64,000 bases of DNA from Eurosta solidaginis (Eukaryota; Arthropoda; Insecta; Diptera; Tephritidae), in NCBI RefSeq assembly GCF_040869045.1, contig NC_090321.1, positions 180,577,596 through 180,641,595 on the forward strand, read 5' to 3'. Position numbers and translations under genes: made by a program. Of this stretch, positions 22,574 to 33,768 are shown piece by piece (position 1 is the first letter of the stretch; each line of letters begins with the position of its first letter). The notes under the pieces are model-generated. The model was not told the DNA's origin, made no database searches, and worked only from the letters and a program-made list of their open reading frames with translations.

Positions 22574-23224
22574 TTGCTACAAAACCAAGGTGCGACGGTA
22601 ATGGGCAATAAAGCAACAAAGATTATTAAATTTACAGAAATGTACGGCGTTGATAAAGTTGATGCTGAAGAGTGGGAGGTAAGCAGCGAAGTTACATCTA
22701 TGCAGAAGCAAATGGAAGAAATGCGTGGCATTATTGCGGGGCTAGCTAAGTCTGTAAACGATTTGGTGACAGTACAGACAAAGCAAACGTTAACACCGTC
22801 GAATGCCACAACGATTCCAGCAGAAGTTAGTTGCCACGATAACCATTCAACTCCCACAACAGAGGTTCACGCTGAAATACCAAGGAGTTCATCGGAACAC
22901 GATATTAATAGTACACCAATAGCAGATCGTCCATTGTTAGTCCCAATGACGCAACGTGAATGGGAAAGAAGCGCAGTACACGACATCATCGCAATATTAC
23001 CTGATTTTTATCCATTAAAAGGGAGTTTAACATCGAAACAGTTTGTTGATAAAGTTATACAGCTACGAGAAGCATACGGATGGTCTGAGCAAGAAATTTT
23101 GTTAGCCGCTCAATCAAAGTTGGGTGGCCAAAGAATGGCTCGATACGCAAACCGTACTTCAACGATGGTCAGCTTTTGTATCAGCATTTCAACAGAATTT
23201 CCTTTCACAATGTGTACGGCATAA
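22574..23224 (+). pseudogene. Gag of the mdg3-like element (broken)
   Basis: An open frame of about 216 codons. The first ATG is at 22601 (MGNKATKIIKFTEMYGVD); codons before it come from a non-ATG opening. A coiled-coil-like stretch (SSEVTSMQKQMEEMRG) precedes a Ser/Thr-rich linker. A capsid-like segment follows (IAILPDFYPLKGSLTSKQF, then LREAYGWSEQEILLAAQSKL), typical of insect Ty3/gypsy Gag. The frame is lost near 23150-23220, and the downstream Gag sequence is readable in other frames until the zinc knuckles, so at least one frameshift and a stop separate them. The upstream part may have been separated by copy B. Confidence 0.75.
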
Positions 23225-23386
23225 GTTCACGCGGAATTATCACGAAGAAAGAGGCGAACAAATGAAACTTTTAGTCAATACTATTACGCTATGTTAAATA
23301 TTGGTAGGCGAGGTAAGGTTGATGAAGAATGAATCAATACATATATTATTGGGGGGTAAAATGACAGTAATTTAACACGCACCCTT

Positions 23387-23851
23387 ATGGCAATGAAATT
23401 ACCATCATGTAACGATTTATTGCGATCTCTTGATAGTTTAGCAAATGTATATTGTGCGTTCAAAGTTACAGATAGTGGTCATAGAAATGTAAACGAGGTA
23501 ACACGAAATGTTACTAGAGAGAAGAAATCTACAAAATGTTTTAATTGCAACGAGTATGGACACATTGCAGCAAAATGTCCAAAGCCTCCAAGAAATGAAA
23601 GATGCGCAAAATGTAACAAGGTGGGACACGATTCTAAGTCTTGCCGCTATGAAAAATCAACGGTTGCGAAGGTAGTTAGTGAAAATTTATATCCACCGTT
23701 AATGTCAAGTGTCTTGCTAAATGGTGACCAGTATTCGGCGTTTATCGATACTGGCAGCGACACATCAATCATATCCGAATCCAAAGTACCAACCAGTATG
23801 GAAAAGAAAGGATTGTTTTGCAGAAGACTTAAGAAAGCTTGGACGTCGTAA
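23387..23851 (+). pseudogene. Nucleocapsid zinc knuckles and aspartic protease start
   Basis: Two CCHC knuckles: C51-x2-C54-x4-H59-x4-C64 and C73-x2-C76-x4-H81-x4-C86. They bind retroelement RNA. The protease active-site motif follows (FIDTGSDTSII, DTGS at residues 121-124). The frame shifts shortly after SESKVP, so the protease is truncated and not joined in frame to RT. The order knuckle then protease shows this is the Gag-Pol junction region. Confidence 0.85.
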
Positions 23852-23962
23852 AACAACAACTATGGAAATCATTGTCAGCACCGAGAAACCAATTACAGGT
23901 AGGCAGTACCAGGTACCTTTTATCCAAAGACCTGTACTTTCCACGATAATTGACACACATAA

Positions 23963-25057
23963 TTGAAACACAATATAATTCGTCAGAGTTCATCACCTTA
24001 CGAAGCTCAAGTTGTAATAGTGAAGAAGACAAATGGGGAAGATAGAATGTGCGTTGACTTTAGGGCACTTAATGCGGTCACCATAAAAAAACAATTTCCA
24101 ATGCCAATAGTAGAAGAGCAGTTGTCAAAGCTTGGGGGTAATACGTTTTTCACCACCCTTGATATGACTGCAGCATATTATCAAATTCCATTACATGAGG
24201 AGAGCAAGAAGTTCACAGCGTTTTTGACGCCTGAGGGATTATACGAGTATAATGTAATGCCATTTGGACTGCGAAATGCACCAATGGTCTTTCAGGAGAT
24301 GATTATTCAACTTGTACGTGGTTTGAGAAACCGAGACAAAATTATAAGCTACGTTGATGAGGTTATAATTGCAACAAAGAATGTTAGTGAAGGTATTGAT
24401 GTCCTAGCCGAGTTTTTGGAGGCAGTACGAAATGCTGGACTCACGCTAAAACCAAGTAAATGCACTTTTATGTCAAGAAATGTTAAATTCTTAGGCCATG
24501 TTGTAAGCCAAGATGGTATTAAGCCTGGTGAGGAGAAAACAAAATCAATTAAAGTTTTTCCTCAACCCACTAATGTAGGAGAAGTCCGTCGATTCCTTGG
24601 CTTAACAGGTTTTTTCAGGAAGCTTATACCAGATTATGGTAGTACCGCTATGCCGCTAACAACGTTACTAAAGAAGGCACAAACATTCGTGTGGACAGAC
24701 GAACATGCCATAGCTTTTGAAAAATTAAAACATGTACTTTGCACTCAGCCGGTGTTAGTTTTGTTTGACGTAGCAAAGAGCCACGAAGTACACACCGACG
24801 CTAGTTCCATAGGGCTATCTGGAGTGTTGGTGCAGCTAGAAGGCGAGGATTGGAAGCCGGTACACTATTACGGCAGACGATGTAATGCAGCTGAGTCTAC
24901 GTATCCATCACATGAATTAGAAGTATTGGCGATCGTAGAGACGCTTGAACGATTACGAGTTTATTTAGTCGGTACACCATTTGTTGTACGAACGTACTGC
25001 AATGCAATTGCAACAACTAAGTCCACTACAGCATTGAAGCCGCGCATTGCCAGATGA
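23963..25057 (+). pseudogene. Reverse transcriptase and RNase H (inactivated)
   Basis: A 364-codon frame. RT motifs: RMCVDFRALNAVT, TTLDMTAAYYQIP (Asp67), FGLRNAP (101-107), YVDE at 130-133 (24350-24361) in place of the catalytic YxDD, and KFLGHVVS. The RNase H domain starts near residue 245: HTDASSIGLSGV (Asp279), YPSHELEVLAIVE, then RTYCNA, where Tyr345 replaces the usual catalytic Asp. The frame ends at an in-frame TGA at 25055-25057 in a position where the family has Trp. The same frame continues past it as LKLQEFDFTF. Two active-site changes plus the stop mean no activity. Confidence 0.88.
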
Positions 25058-25946
25058 TGGCTAAAACTACAGGAATTTGATTTTACATTTATATATCGAC
25101 CTGGGTCTAAGATGCAGCACGCAGACTCACTTAGTCGAGCACCTGTTGAAATACTGAAAAGTACAAACACTGTTGCAGAAAAGGTATTGAAGCTTAACCG
25201 AGGCATTACAATTAATGATTGGGTTTACTCAATGCAACTCCAAGATGAAAATTTAAAACGGATAAGCGATATAATTACAGGGAAAGAAACGGCAGATGAA
25301 GCTACAATTAAGCAAATGAAAACCGATTATACGATGCATAACAGTCGATTATTTAGAAAAGCTAAGGACGAAATGAAATTAGCAGTACCAAAGGCAGTAA
25401 GATGGCGAGTTGTTAAGTCATGTCATGATGACTCTGGACATTTTTCTTTAGAAAAAATATTACAGCGACTATGCAAACATTTTTGGTTTCCACGCATGAG
25501 GAGGTATATCAAATCATACATAGCAGCAGGAGGTAAATCGCAAAGCCAATTGCACGTAAGCGATGTATTGCCGATCCCATTTAGGCACATCTTTATTGAT
25601 CATGTGGATCCATTCCAACGCAGCAAATCAGGGTTTTCGTACATATTAGTAGTTGTATGCGGATTCAAAAGCATTAGAAGAAATCATGGCCATTTTCGGT
25701 CAACCACTTAAAATAACATCAGATCGAGGTACAGTGTTCACTTCGAAGCAATTCGAAGAATTCATTTCCAATCATGGTATTCAACACAACAAAACTGCAG
25801 TACGAACACCGAGAGCTAACGGACAGGCCGAACGCGTAAATAAAACAATTATCAACGCTTTGATATGTATGAGCGAAACGGCCAAAACATGGGATAAAAT
25901 GCTTCCAAACATTCAATGGACGATTAATTCCAACATAACGAGGTAA
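25058..25946 (+). pseudogene. Integrase of the mdg3-like element (broken)
   Basis: After the TGA the frame runs GSKMQHADSLSRAP (tether) and into integrase. The zinc domain keeps His residues (CHDDSGHFSLEKI), but the expected Cys pair is replaced by AAGGKSQSQ, apparently by a small deletion. The first core Asp is in IFIDHVDPF. A frame break near 25660-25690 removes the segment before the second Asp (ITSDRGTVF), and the Glu is in NGQAERVNKT. So D, D and E are visible but in two frames. A further frameshift near 25943 separates the C-terminal part. Confidence 0.82.
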
Positions 25947-26063
25947 CAAAATACACGCCTAATGAACTTGTGTTTTATTTCAATCCTAGAGATGTAACAT
26001 ATAACCGAATGATACAAGCTATAAACGATGATGATAAAGGTAATCCAGATATCGAGGTGAAAC

Positions 26064-26453
26064 GTGATGAAGCAGCAAACAATATCATGGCAGAGAGAAA
26101 AGTGGAAAGGGCGTTATGACAAAAGACACCAAACTCCAAAGAAATATGATGTTGGCGACTTAGTTGTCATTGATCATGTTCCAAAGGCAACAGGTCTCTC
26201 CCATAAGCTGGATCCCGCATTTAAAGGACCATATATTGTTACCAAAGTACTTAACTACGACAGATATATTATCGAAGATCTACCAGACTCAACACATACA
26301 CAAAGACGTTATTGCAACATATGTAGTGTGGATCACATAAAACCGTGGTGTGCATTGATTCCTGAACTTGATGGTATCGACGACGACGATGATTCGTCCA
26401 TGCAGGACGAAATGTCAGGAAAGGCCGAGCTGTCACCGACAGTTTGCTTGTGA
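26064..26453 (+). pseudogene. C-terminal domain of the integrase polyprotein
   Basis: Reads WKGRYDKRHQTPKKYDVGDL, then HKLDPAFKGPYIVTKVLNYD and RYIIEDL: the GPY/F-type module at the C-terminus of Ty3/gypsy integrases. An acidic tail (DGIDDDDDSSMQDE) precedes the stop. The frame overlaps the first bases of the 3' LTR. A weak purine tract AGGAAAGG (26417-26424) lies just before the LTR; the polypurine tract is not clear. Confidence 0.7.
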
Positions 26454-26641
26454 GAGCATTGAGGGCATTCGCTGGTTGACGTTGAAGCAGAACGGTAGTC
26501 AGTTCGTGTTACAATCAAGATTCTTATTATTTGAATTATAATTTAACCTAAACCTTTTGTTAATTAAATAAACAACTACATGTATTAATTTTATAAACGT
26601 GGTGAGACCATTCATTTTAATTCATTTGGTCATTCCTGACA
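26431..26641 (+). repeat. 3' LTR
   Basis: 211 bp, direct copy of the 5' LTR with six substitutions. Followed by CAGT, the other half of the target duplication. Confidence 0.93.
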
Positions 26642-26802
26642 CAGTCTCGTGAAAATACATAAATATAAGTAGAGTAGTTCACATGAGATTGACTGTTGTG
26701 TTTGTTGAGTAAGATATAAACACAAATAGAGGATGAAGTAACCAATAAATTAGTCACAGTAAGTGTGACAAACATACATTCATATAAAAGTACATATGTA
26801 GG

Positions 26803-27455
26803 CAGTGCACGGACTTTACCACTTTATTGGTAGATCTACCAACTTTTAGACCCATTTTCATTTTCTACCACTTCTACCACCAAAGCCCAAAAATCTACCA
26901 ACATTTCAATATATTCGCATTGAAACCAAATACTGCGATCAGTAGGTAAACGTATTTAATTGCCGAGCACACCCAAATAACATTAAGAGGTGACACTAAC
27001 CAAACTAAACAATTTTGAAAAATTTGTGCACAAATTCAGACAAGAAGTAAATTTATTTATGAAATAAATGTGGTAAATGAGCACGCAAATATTTTCCTGC
27101 GCTATTTTCACCAGTTTTTTGTGAATAATTTTGAACGAAAATAAAAAAATTTTTAAGTAAACGATATGCCGAAGTCGGTTATTTTGTGGCAGTATTTTTG
27201 GTACATTGGAAAATTGTTGTTGTAATTAGACGTTTCGGTAAATTTTCGTCAGTATTTCAAGCTTGTTTTGTTTACATGTTTTTTTAAAAGAGTTATTTCC
27301 GTGAAATGTGCTTTATTTATTCTTCAATAAATTATGAATTGTTTTGTACAAATACAAACTGTAGCTATTGTTTTCTTTGAAAAAAATCTACCAACTTCTA
27401 CCACTATTTTAATTTTTCGTCTACCAACATTCTCTTTTTAAAAGTCCGCGTACTG
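26803..27455. mobile_element. hAT-type MITE with perfect 8-bp target duplication
   Basis: The left end CAGTGCACGGACTTT and the right end, in reverse complement, CAGTACGCGGACTTT form imperfect inverted repeats. TATGTAGG flanks both sides exactly (26795-26802 and 27456-27463). Eight-base duplications and CAGNG ends are hAT hallmarks. ATCTACCAACTTCTACCAC-like motifs recur inside both ends. No coding capacity in 653 bp. Confidence 0.85.
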
Positions 27456-27913
27456 TATGTAGGTATGATTATCGGTTTTGCTATGCGCTTATCCGTCAAA
27501 ATATTATTGCACATGTACATACATATATGTATGTAAATATTTCTCAATATTTATGTATATATGTACATTTATGACGTTTAAGGAGTCTCTATTGTAAACA
27601 AGAAAGCTTTTCTTACGGGGGGAATATGAATCTCCCTCGCAGGAATAAAAAACCTTGCGAGAAACTTAGCCTTAACTTGGTTTGAGGTATATCGGGTATT
27701 ATTATTTACATATATAACAGTGTAACGTAAATAAAAAATGTCAGATAAAGATATCTTTGTTATTTCTGTTAGACATTTCCTTGCAGGGAAGCTATCGAAG
27801 TCATACTAGCACAATTGAGCGACTAAGTCAATACGACCATTCGCAGGAGGTGTAATCAAATAATGAGTTAAATGAGGAAAATCGTCAAATACTCGCTTAG
27901 CTTTAATATAAAT

Positions 27914-28500
27914 AAAAAGAATTCTGAGTTGTTGTTGTTACTAGTATATACATACATACATGCATACGGATTTACTTACTTAAACAGCCTAGAGACATGT
28001 AATTAAGCAAATGTGTAGGAAAGTTAATAATGATGATAGAAAAACTTTTAAAAGCACTTTGGTAGTGAGTCCTTAATATTTATGAGCATATATATGTAAG
28101 TAAGCAAAAAAAGTTGTCTTTGAATAATTGAGCATTAGTTGTAATTAGATATACATATCTTACACGTAATAATAATTTACACGTAATAATAATTTTATGT
28201 TTAATTTTATTTCAATCAGCTTAAAAATTAAATGGCGAAATTCCCAATATACATATATTAAAAGCTGATTTCAGAGATAGTTTGTCAAAGGCTGTCGTTG
28301 AGTTTGTTCACAGAGATCCTACTCTGTAAAAGAAAAGATGTAAAAAATCGAAAACAGTTTCCTTCAAATTGTTGAAACTTTTGTGTAACGTTTGCCATTT
28401 TTAAGAAAACTTACAGCTTTGAGCAAAATATTCAAAAATTTAATTATGTTCCATGCAATAATTTTTGTAATTTTTTTTAAACGCAAAATAGATTATAAGG
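27914..28500 (+). repeat. Local direct duplication, left member
   Basis: Matches 32956-33420 in the same orientation, starting AGAATTCTGAGTTGTTGTTG and including AATTAAGCAAATGTGTAGGA, ATTGAGCATTAGTTGTAATT and CATTTTTAAGAAAACTTACA. The left member carries extra sequence (about 28190-28330). Copy C lies between the two members. Confidence 0.75.
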
Positions 28501-29233
28501 GAGTTCAGGGTTTTATGGAAATTGGTGAAATATTTTTACACAAAACGATCAAAAATTTTATAACTATGCATTAGCTACATCATGGCAAATACGCAACCTC
28601 AAAAACCGTAGTTTACTTTTTCAATTTTGAATAGCAAATGAACAACTGTCAAAACAAAACAAAATATGCAATGAAAAAATTTAGAACGAAACAAGTAACG
28701 AAAGCTAAGTTCGGGTATAACCGAACTTTACATACTCAGCTGAGAGCTTTGGAGACAAAATAAGGGAAAATTACCATTTAGCAAAATGAACCTAGGGTAA
28801 CCCTGGAATGTGTTTGTATGACATGGGTTTCAAATGGAAGGTATTAAAAAGTATTTTAAAAGGGAGTGGACCATAGTTCTATAGGTGGACGCCATTTCGG
28901 GACATCGCCATTAAGGTGGATCAGGGGTGACTCTCGAATGTGTGTTGTACGATATGGGTATCAATTAAAAGGTGTTAATGAGTATCTTAAAAGGGATTCG
29001 GCCTTAGTTCTATAGGTGGACGCCTTTTCGAGATATCGCCATAAAGGTGGACCGGGGGTGACTAGAATGTGTTTGTACGATATGGATATCAAATTAAAGG
29101 TATTAGTGAGGGTTTTAAAAGGGAGTGGCCCTTAGTTGTATATGTGAAGGCGTTTTCGAGATATCGAACAAAATGTGGACCAGGGTGACCCAGAACATCA
29201 TCTGTCGGGTACCGATAATTTATATTTATGTAT

Positions 29234-31825
29234 ATTTAAGCTAGGCAGATTTATTGTGTTGGGTGCAAATAAAACAACGATTATTCCACCTTTCAGCTCG
29301 ACGTTTCGCCAATTTTCCTTGGCGTCTTCAGGAGCGTGACACTGTATTTATTTAATAAAACAAAAAACAACAAAGAACACAATCAGATACATATAGAATT
29401 AAAATTTAAAATATTGCAATTAAATATTGTTTGTACAAGAAGTATTTTCTTACTTACAAAATTGGAATTAAACGAAACACATAATTTTCACTAAAAAATT
29501 TAAACATTTAAAAACATTTTAATATTAAAAAATTGTGTAAAGTTAATTGAATGGAAAAATCGATACCACCTACATGCGGTAAACTTGTCATACTAAAAAC
29601 TAAATTACAAACATAATAGGTACGCGGCGGCGATATTGTCTGTATCTTCTTTTTTGTTTATTGTGTTTCCTCTTTTTTGCAAAATTCTTAGGCTTTCTAA
29701 TACCTATATTACACTACTTTATTTTCGTGTATTTTTTCTTGTATTTTATCTTCAATTTTTTGTCGCACTCCCTCCTAATACGGCTTTAGTATTGGTGTAA
29801 GTGTGTAAACTATATTTCAAAAAACTAACGAAATACAAGGAAAATACAATCTAGTTCATTAAAAACAAACGAGCCAGTTTGTATTTCGATAGGTTTTTTT
29901 GACATTCGGCCGTTTTTGATTATTTTTTTCTGACACATGAAAATTTTGTTTTTAGTTTGAAAACTTAGTGCATAAAAACACAATTAAAACCAACCTTCTT
30001 GTGAAAAAAGTGAACCATTAGAGACCGAAATAATTTTCGCGTGTTATTTGCATTGTTTTTATTGTTAAAAGTGTTAATGTAAACATAAAATGTAAAACAT
30101 AAACAAAAACATGTCAAACTCACAAATTTTTGGGAATAGTGGTCTCGGTTTTTCATGATAGAAATTGTTGTGGTGTGTTGAAGTTCCGATAAAGTTTCGT
30201 CAGTTTTTTTTAGCTTGGAATCCAAGCAAAAATAAAGTAGTGTCATATATGCTTAAGGTGTAACGCGCTTTTTCTCTCCTTTCGGTGCCTATTATTTTTA
30301 AACTACATTGCTACGTTGTTGGAGATCTATGGGTGTTTTTGTTTTTGCAAAGCACGTTGCCAAAGTGCAGTTCGACCTGTATGCTAGTTTAGTGTTTGTG
30401 TTTGATGTTTTTGTCAAGTCATGTGTGAAATTTTCTGTGAGCCTAGGAATGTAAGTGACACTGAAGTATCGCTTTGTCTGGTTATTTGTATCTGAAGACT
30501 GTGTTTTTTTGGGTTATATTTTCTATTTCCATTTGTTTCTGATATATTAAATTTGATATGATATGGTCCGGATAATTATTCTTTTTAAGCGTCAATTAAA
30601 TTATCCTAATATTTGCGTCATGAAAACTTTGATGGCTGATAGATAGTATTTTGTCTATAAAGTTCTTCGCCGTATTTATTTTGTATTTGAAAGGCTGTGA
30701 AGATATAAAGATTATGAGGCGCCCAGAAGAGGTTGGTTTCGAGTACCAATCCAATATTAGTTTATTATTGAGCCTGTGTATACGTGTGTCTAGAAAGGGG
30801 ATGTTGTTGTTTTCTTCTTTTTCGATCGTAAACTTTAGTCGATTATGGTATTTATTTAAAACATCTAATATTGTATTTGTGTATTTTCTTGGGATGATGG
30901 CGAAAATATCATCTACATATTTGACTAGGAACTTTATTTGTATGTTGTGTTGTTTTTGTAATTCAGTAAAAGTGTGTGAAAGCGCGTCGTCCATTATTAT
31001 ATCGGCAATGGTTGGGCCCATAAGCATTCGATATGTTTGTGTATATATGTTGTTGTTGTGCACGAAGTAATTGTTGTCTTTTAAGCAGAACACTAAAATA
31101 TTGTGAAACTTGCTCTTAGGTATATTCGTACTTTCCTTTATTTCATCCCATTTTTGCATTATTATTTTGGAGGCCATATTTGTTGGTATATTAGTGAATA
31201 ACGAGACGACATCAAACGACACTAACAATTCATCATTACGTATAGTTAAATTTTTCAGTCTTTCTTTTAACTCAACCGAGTTTTTAATGTTATATTCGGC
31301 GGAAATCAACGACTTGAGAATTGTTCCTATGTATTTGGACAAGTGATAACATGGAACATTGATAGACGAGACAATCGGACGTAAGGGACATTCTGGCTTA
31401 TGGATTTTTGGCAGTCCATATAAACGAGGTGCTGTAGCTGCTGTGCTAGTTAATTGTTGTTTATCTTTTAGGCTAATGTGTTTTCCTTTGAATAGCTCGA
31501 GTATTATATTGTTGTTTTTCCTTTGAAGTGTGGATGTTGGGTCGGCTCATCGCTTTATAGGTATTTTTGTCTCCTAGTAGTTTTTCAATTTTTGTGTTGT
31601 AGTCCGCTTTATATAGACCGACTGTTTTGTTACCCTTGTCCGTGTCTGTTACGATTATGTCATCTTCTTGAAGTTTTAGAAAAGCTTTTGTTTTTTTGTA
31701 AGTCTCTAGTACAAATTTCTCTACGGAATTATGTTTAATGTTGTGCCTAAATTGAAGAATCCTGCTGCACAATTTGTTTCTTGCTATTTCTTTTTCATTC
31801 TCAGTTTCTAATGTTTCAAACACTA
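29234..31825 (-). mobile_element. 5'-truncated Penelope-like element
   Basis: A minus-strand element inserted in copy C. Its host site reads through TTTATATATG-like sequence on both sides, giving an approximate 12-15-bp duplication (about 29218-29233 and 31826-31840). It carries a Penelope-type RT. The last 100 bases of its 3' part (plus 29270-29340) contain a CTGAAGA...GAAAC motif typical of Penelope terminal regions. The N-terminal coding part before MFETLE is missing. A GIY-YIG endonuclease could not be recognised in 29340-30290, which is AT-rich. Confidence 0.75.
30290..31823 (-). pseudogene. Penelope-like reverse transcriptase (frameshifted)
   Basis: Minus strand. 31823-31473 reads DIIVTDTDKGNKTVGLYKAD, the pre-RT block of Penelope-like elements. 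A single-base frame change near 31545 moves the frame to one reading APRLYGLPKIHKPECPLRPI, then (through 30596) LVSFDVVSLFTNIP, MLMGPTIADIIMDD, LVKYVDDIFAI (catalytic YVDD intact) and NNIPFLDTRIH. After a further frameshift the linker continues at about 30470-30290 as FSVTYIPRLTENFTHDLTKT and LATCFAKTKTPIDLQQRSNV before a stop. It would copy RNA at target ends in an active element. Two frameshifts make it inactive. Confidence 0.85.
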
Positions 31826-32955
31826 GTTATTTATATATGTAATACCATGAACAGTATTCCTGCCATGATCCCAATGGCTTTCGATTTCGCCCTGCAGAAC
31901 TTTTTCATTTTCTTCTACTTAATATGGTAGGTGTCACACCCATTTTACAAAGTTTTTTCTAAAGTTATATTTTGCGTCAAAAAACTAATCCAATCACCAT
32001 GTTTCATCCCTTTTTCGTATTTGGTATAGAATTATATTTTTTTTCGCCCATTTTTAATACCAAGATAAAGTGAGTTCAGGTAAGTTCGTGAACTAAGTTT
32101 AGTAAAGATATATCGATTTTTGCTCAAGTTATCGTGTTAACGACCGAGCGGAAGGACAGATGGTCGACTGTGTATAAAAACTGGGCGTGGCTTCAACCGG
32201 TTTCGCCCATTTTCATCGTTACCGGCATAGAAGCTATGCCCTTACGAAATTTCACAAGGATTGGTCAATTTTTGTTCGACTTAATGCATTAAAAGTATTC
32301 TAGACAAATCAAATGAAAAAGGGCGGAGTCATTCCATTTTTGAAGTTTTCTTTTATTTTTGTATTTTGTTGCACCATATCATTACTGGCGTTAAATGTTG
32401 ACATAATTTACTTATATACTGTAAAGATATTCAATTTTTGTTAAAATTTGACTCTAAGAAAATGTTTGTTTAAAGAGTGGGCGTGTTTGTCAACCGATTT
32501 TGCTAGTTTTTATTAAGCATACATATAGTAATAGGAGTACCGTTCCTGCCAAATTTCATCATGATATTTCAACGACTGCCCAATTACAGCTTGCAAAACT
32601 TTAAATTACCTTCTTTTAAAAGTGGGCGGTGCCACGCCCATTGCGTACAATTTTTCTAACTTTATATTCTGCGTCATAAGGTCAACCCAACTACTAAGTT
32701 TCATCGCTTTATCCGTCTTTGGTAATGAATTATCGCACTTTTTCGGTTTTTCGAAATTTTCAATATCGAAAAAGTGGGCGTGGTTATAGTCCGATTTCGT
32801 TCAATTTAAATAGCGATCTGATATGCGTGCTTACGAACTTACATGCCAAATTTCATTAAGATACCTCAAAATTTACTCAAGTTATCGTGTTCACGGACGG
32901 ATGGACGGACATGTCTAATTGAATTTCTTTTTTCGCTCTGCTCAGCTGAGTATAA

Positions 32956-33420
32956 AAAGAAATCTGAGTTACTGTTACTGGTATATATATACATACATGC
33001 ATACGTACATACTTACATACACAGCCTAGAGCCAGGTAATTAAGCAAATGTGTAGGAAAGTTAATAATAACGATAGAAAAACTTTTAATAGCACTTTTAT
33101 AGTGTCTTTAATATTTATGAGCAAATGTATGTATGTAAGTACGCCAAAGAAGTTTTCTGTGAATAATTGAGCATTAGTTGTAATTAGATATACATGTATT
33201 TATGATTTACATAATTCTTACACGTCTATCTTTGGGTTTGTTCAAAGGGAAGAATCTAGATGTAAAAAATCGAGAACAGTTTCTTTCAAATGGCCGAAAC
33301 TTTTGTGTAATGTTTGCCATTTCTAAGAAAACTCACAGCTTTGAGCAAAGTTTTAATTAGGTTGCATGCAATAATTATTGTATTTGTTTTTAGACACAAA
33401 ATAGATTATAGATGAAATAT
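32956..33420 (+). repeat. Local direct duplication, right member
   Basis: Second member of the duplication at 27914-28500. It begins immediately at the terminus of copy C. Confidence 0.75.
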
Positions 33421-33585
33421 ACTATATGTTAAAAAAATATTACAAAACTACAACAACCAAAATGTTTAAAACACGAAAATCTCAAAACTTCTTTGTAAAA
33501 GTTCCCTCTTTCACGCAACACCTCAATTAGTTAACAGTTCCGTTGGCAAAGGCTAACAAATCACATAGGAAATCCTCCCTCTGTT

Positions 33586-33768
33586 GTGAAAACTGGAGGA
33601 ATGAGTATGGAAAACATTGACTTGAGTAACGATGATTCCTCTTTTCTGGACTTATCTTTTAAACTACTCAAAAAATTTAGGAACCAAAAAAAATTTCAAA
33701 TGTTCAGGAAATTTTCAACAGGCCGAGGCATGGAGAGAACGTATGACTCCGAAAAAATGGAATTCTAG
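33586..33768 (+). CDS. Short open frame, BESS-like motif (uncertain)
   Basis: About 60 codons, with an internal ATG at 33601 (MSMENIDLSNDDSSFLDLSF). The stretch DDSSFLDLSFKLLKKFRNQK and then FQMFRKF resembles the BESS motif of insect DNA-binding proteins (Asp-rich start, hydrophobic helix, Lys-rich turn, second helix). I see no MADF domain upstream and no splice evidence. It may be an isolated exon, a retroelement scrap or chance. Confidence 0.25.
   Translation: MKTGGMSMENIDLSNDDSSFLDLSFKLLKKFRNQKKFQMFRKFSTGRGMERTYDSEKMEF

Larger units (their letters stand above)
17706..26641 (+). mobile_element. mdg3-like Ty3/gypsy LTR retrotransposon, complete but dead
   Basis: Two 211-bp direct terminal repeats, each beginning TGTCACCGACAG and ending CCTGACA, are flanked by the 4-bp duplication CAGT (17702-17705 and 26642-26645). 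The order gag, CCHC knuckles, protease, RT, RNase H, integrase defines Ty3/gypsy. The tRNA-Leu-type primer site and absence of an envelope frame fit the mdg3/micropia/blastopia group. Frames are broken in gag, before RT, in RNase H and twice in integrase. A 4-kb foreign element (18459-22457) is inserted in the 5' part. I count six differences between the LTRs (about 2.8%). Confidence 0.9.
28692..32954 (-). mobile_element. Minisatellite-bearing Helentron/DINE-like element, copy C
   Basis: Begins CAAGTAACGAAAGCTAAG with a hairpin GTTCGG...CCGAAC and ATACTCAGCTGAGAGC. Ends GCTCTGCTCAGCTGAGTATA. Only about three to four minisatellite units (28790-29215). The element is split at about 29233/31826 by a Penelope-like retroelement; on either side it aligns continuously with copy B across TAATTTATTTATATATG. 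Confidence 0.75.

Noticed and set aside
22561..22857. Minus-strand 98-codon frame
   Set aside because: Antisense to gag of the LTR retrotransposon.
26417..26424. Polypurine tract of the LTR element
   Set aside because: AGGAAAGG is short and separated from the LTR by CCGAGC; too weak to annotate on its own.
30651..31346. Plus-strand frames of 78-139 codons
   Set aside because: They are antisense shadows of the Penelope-like RT on the minus strand.
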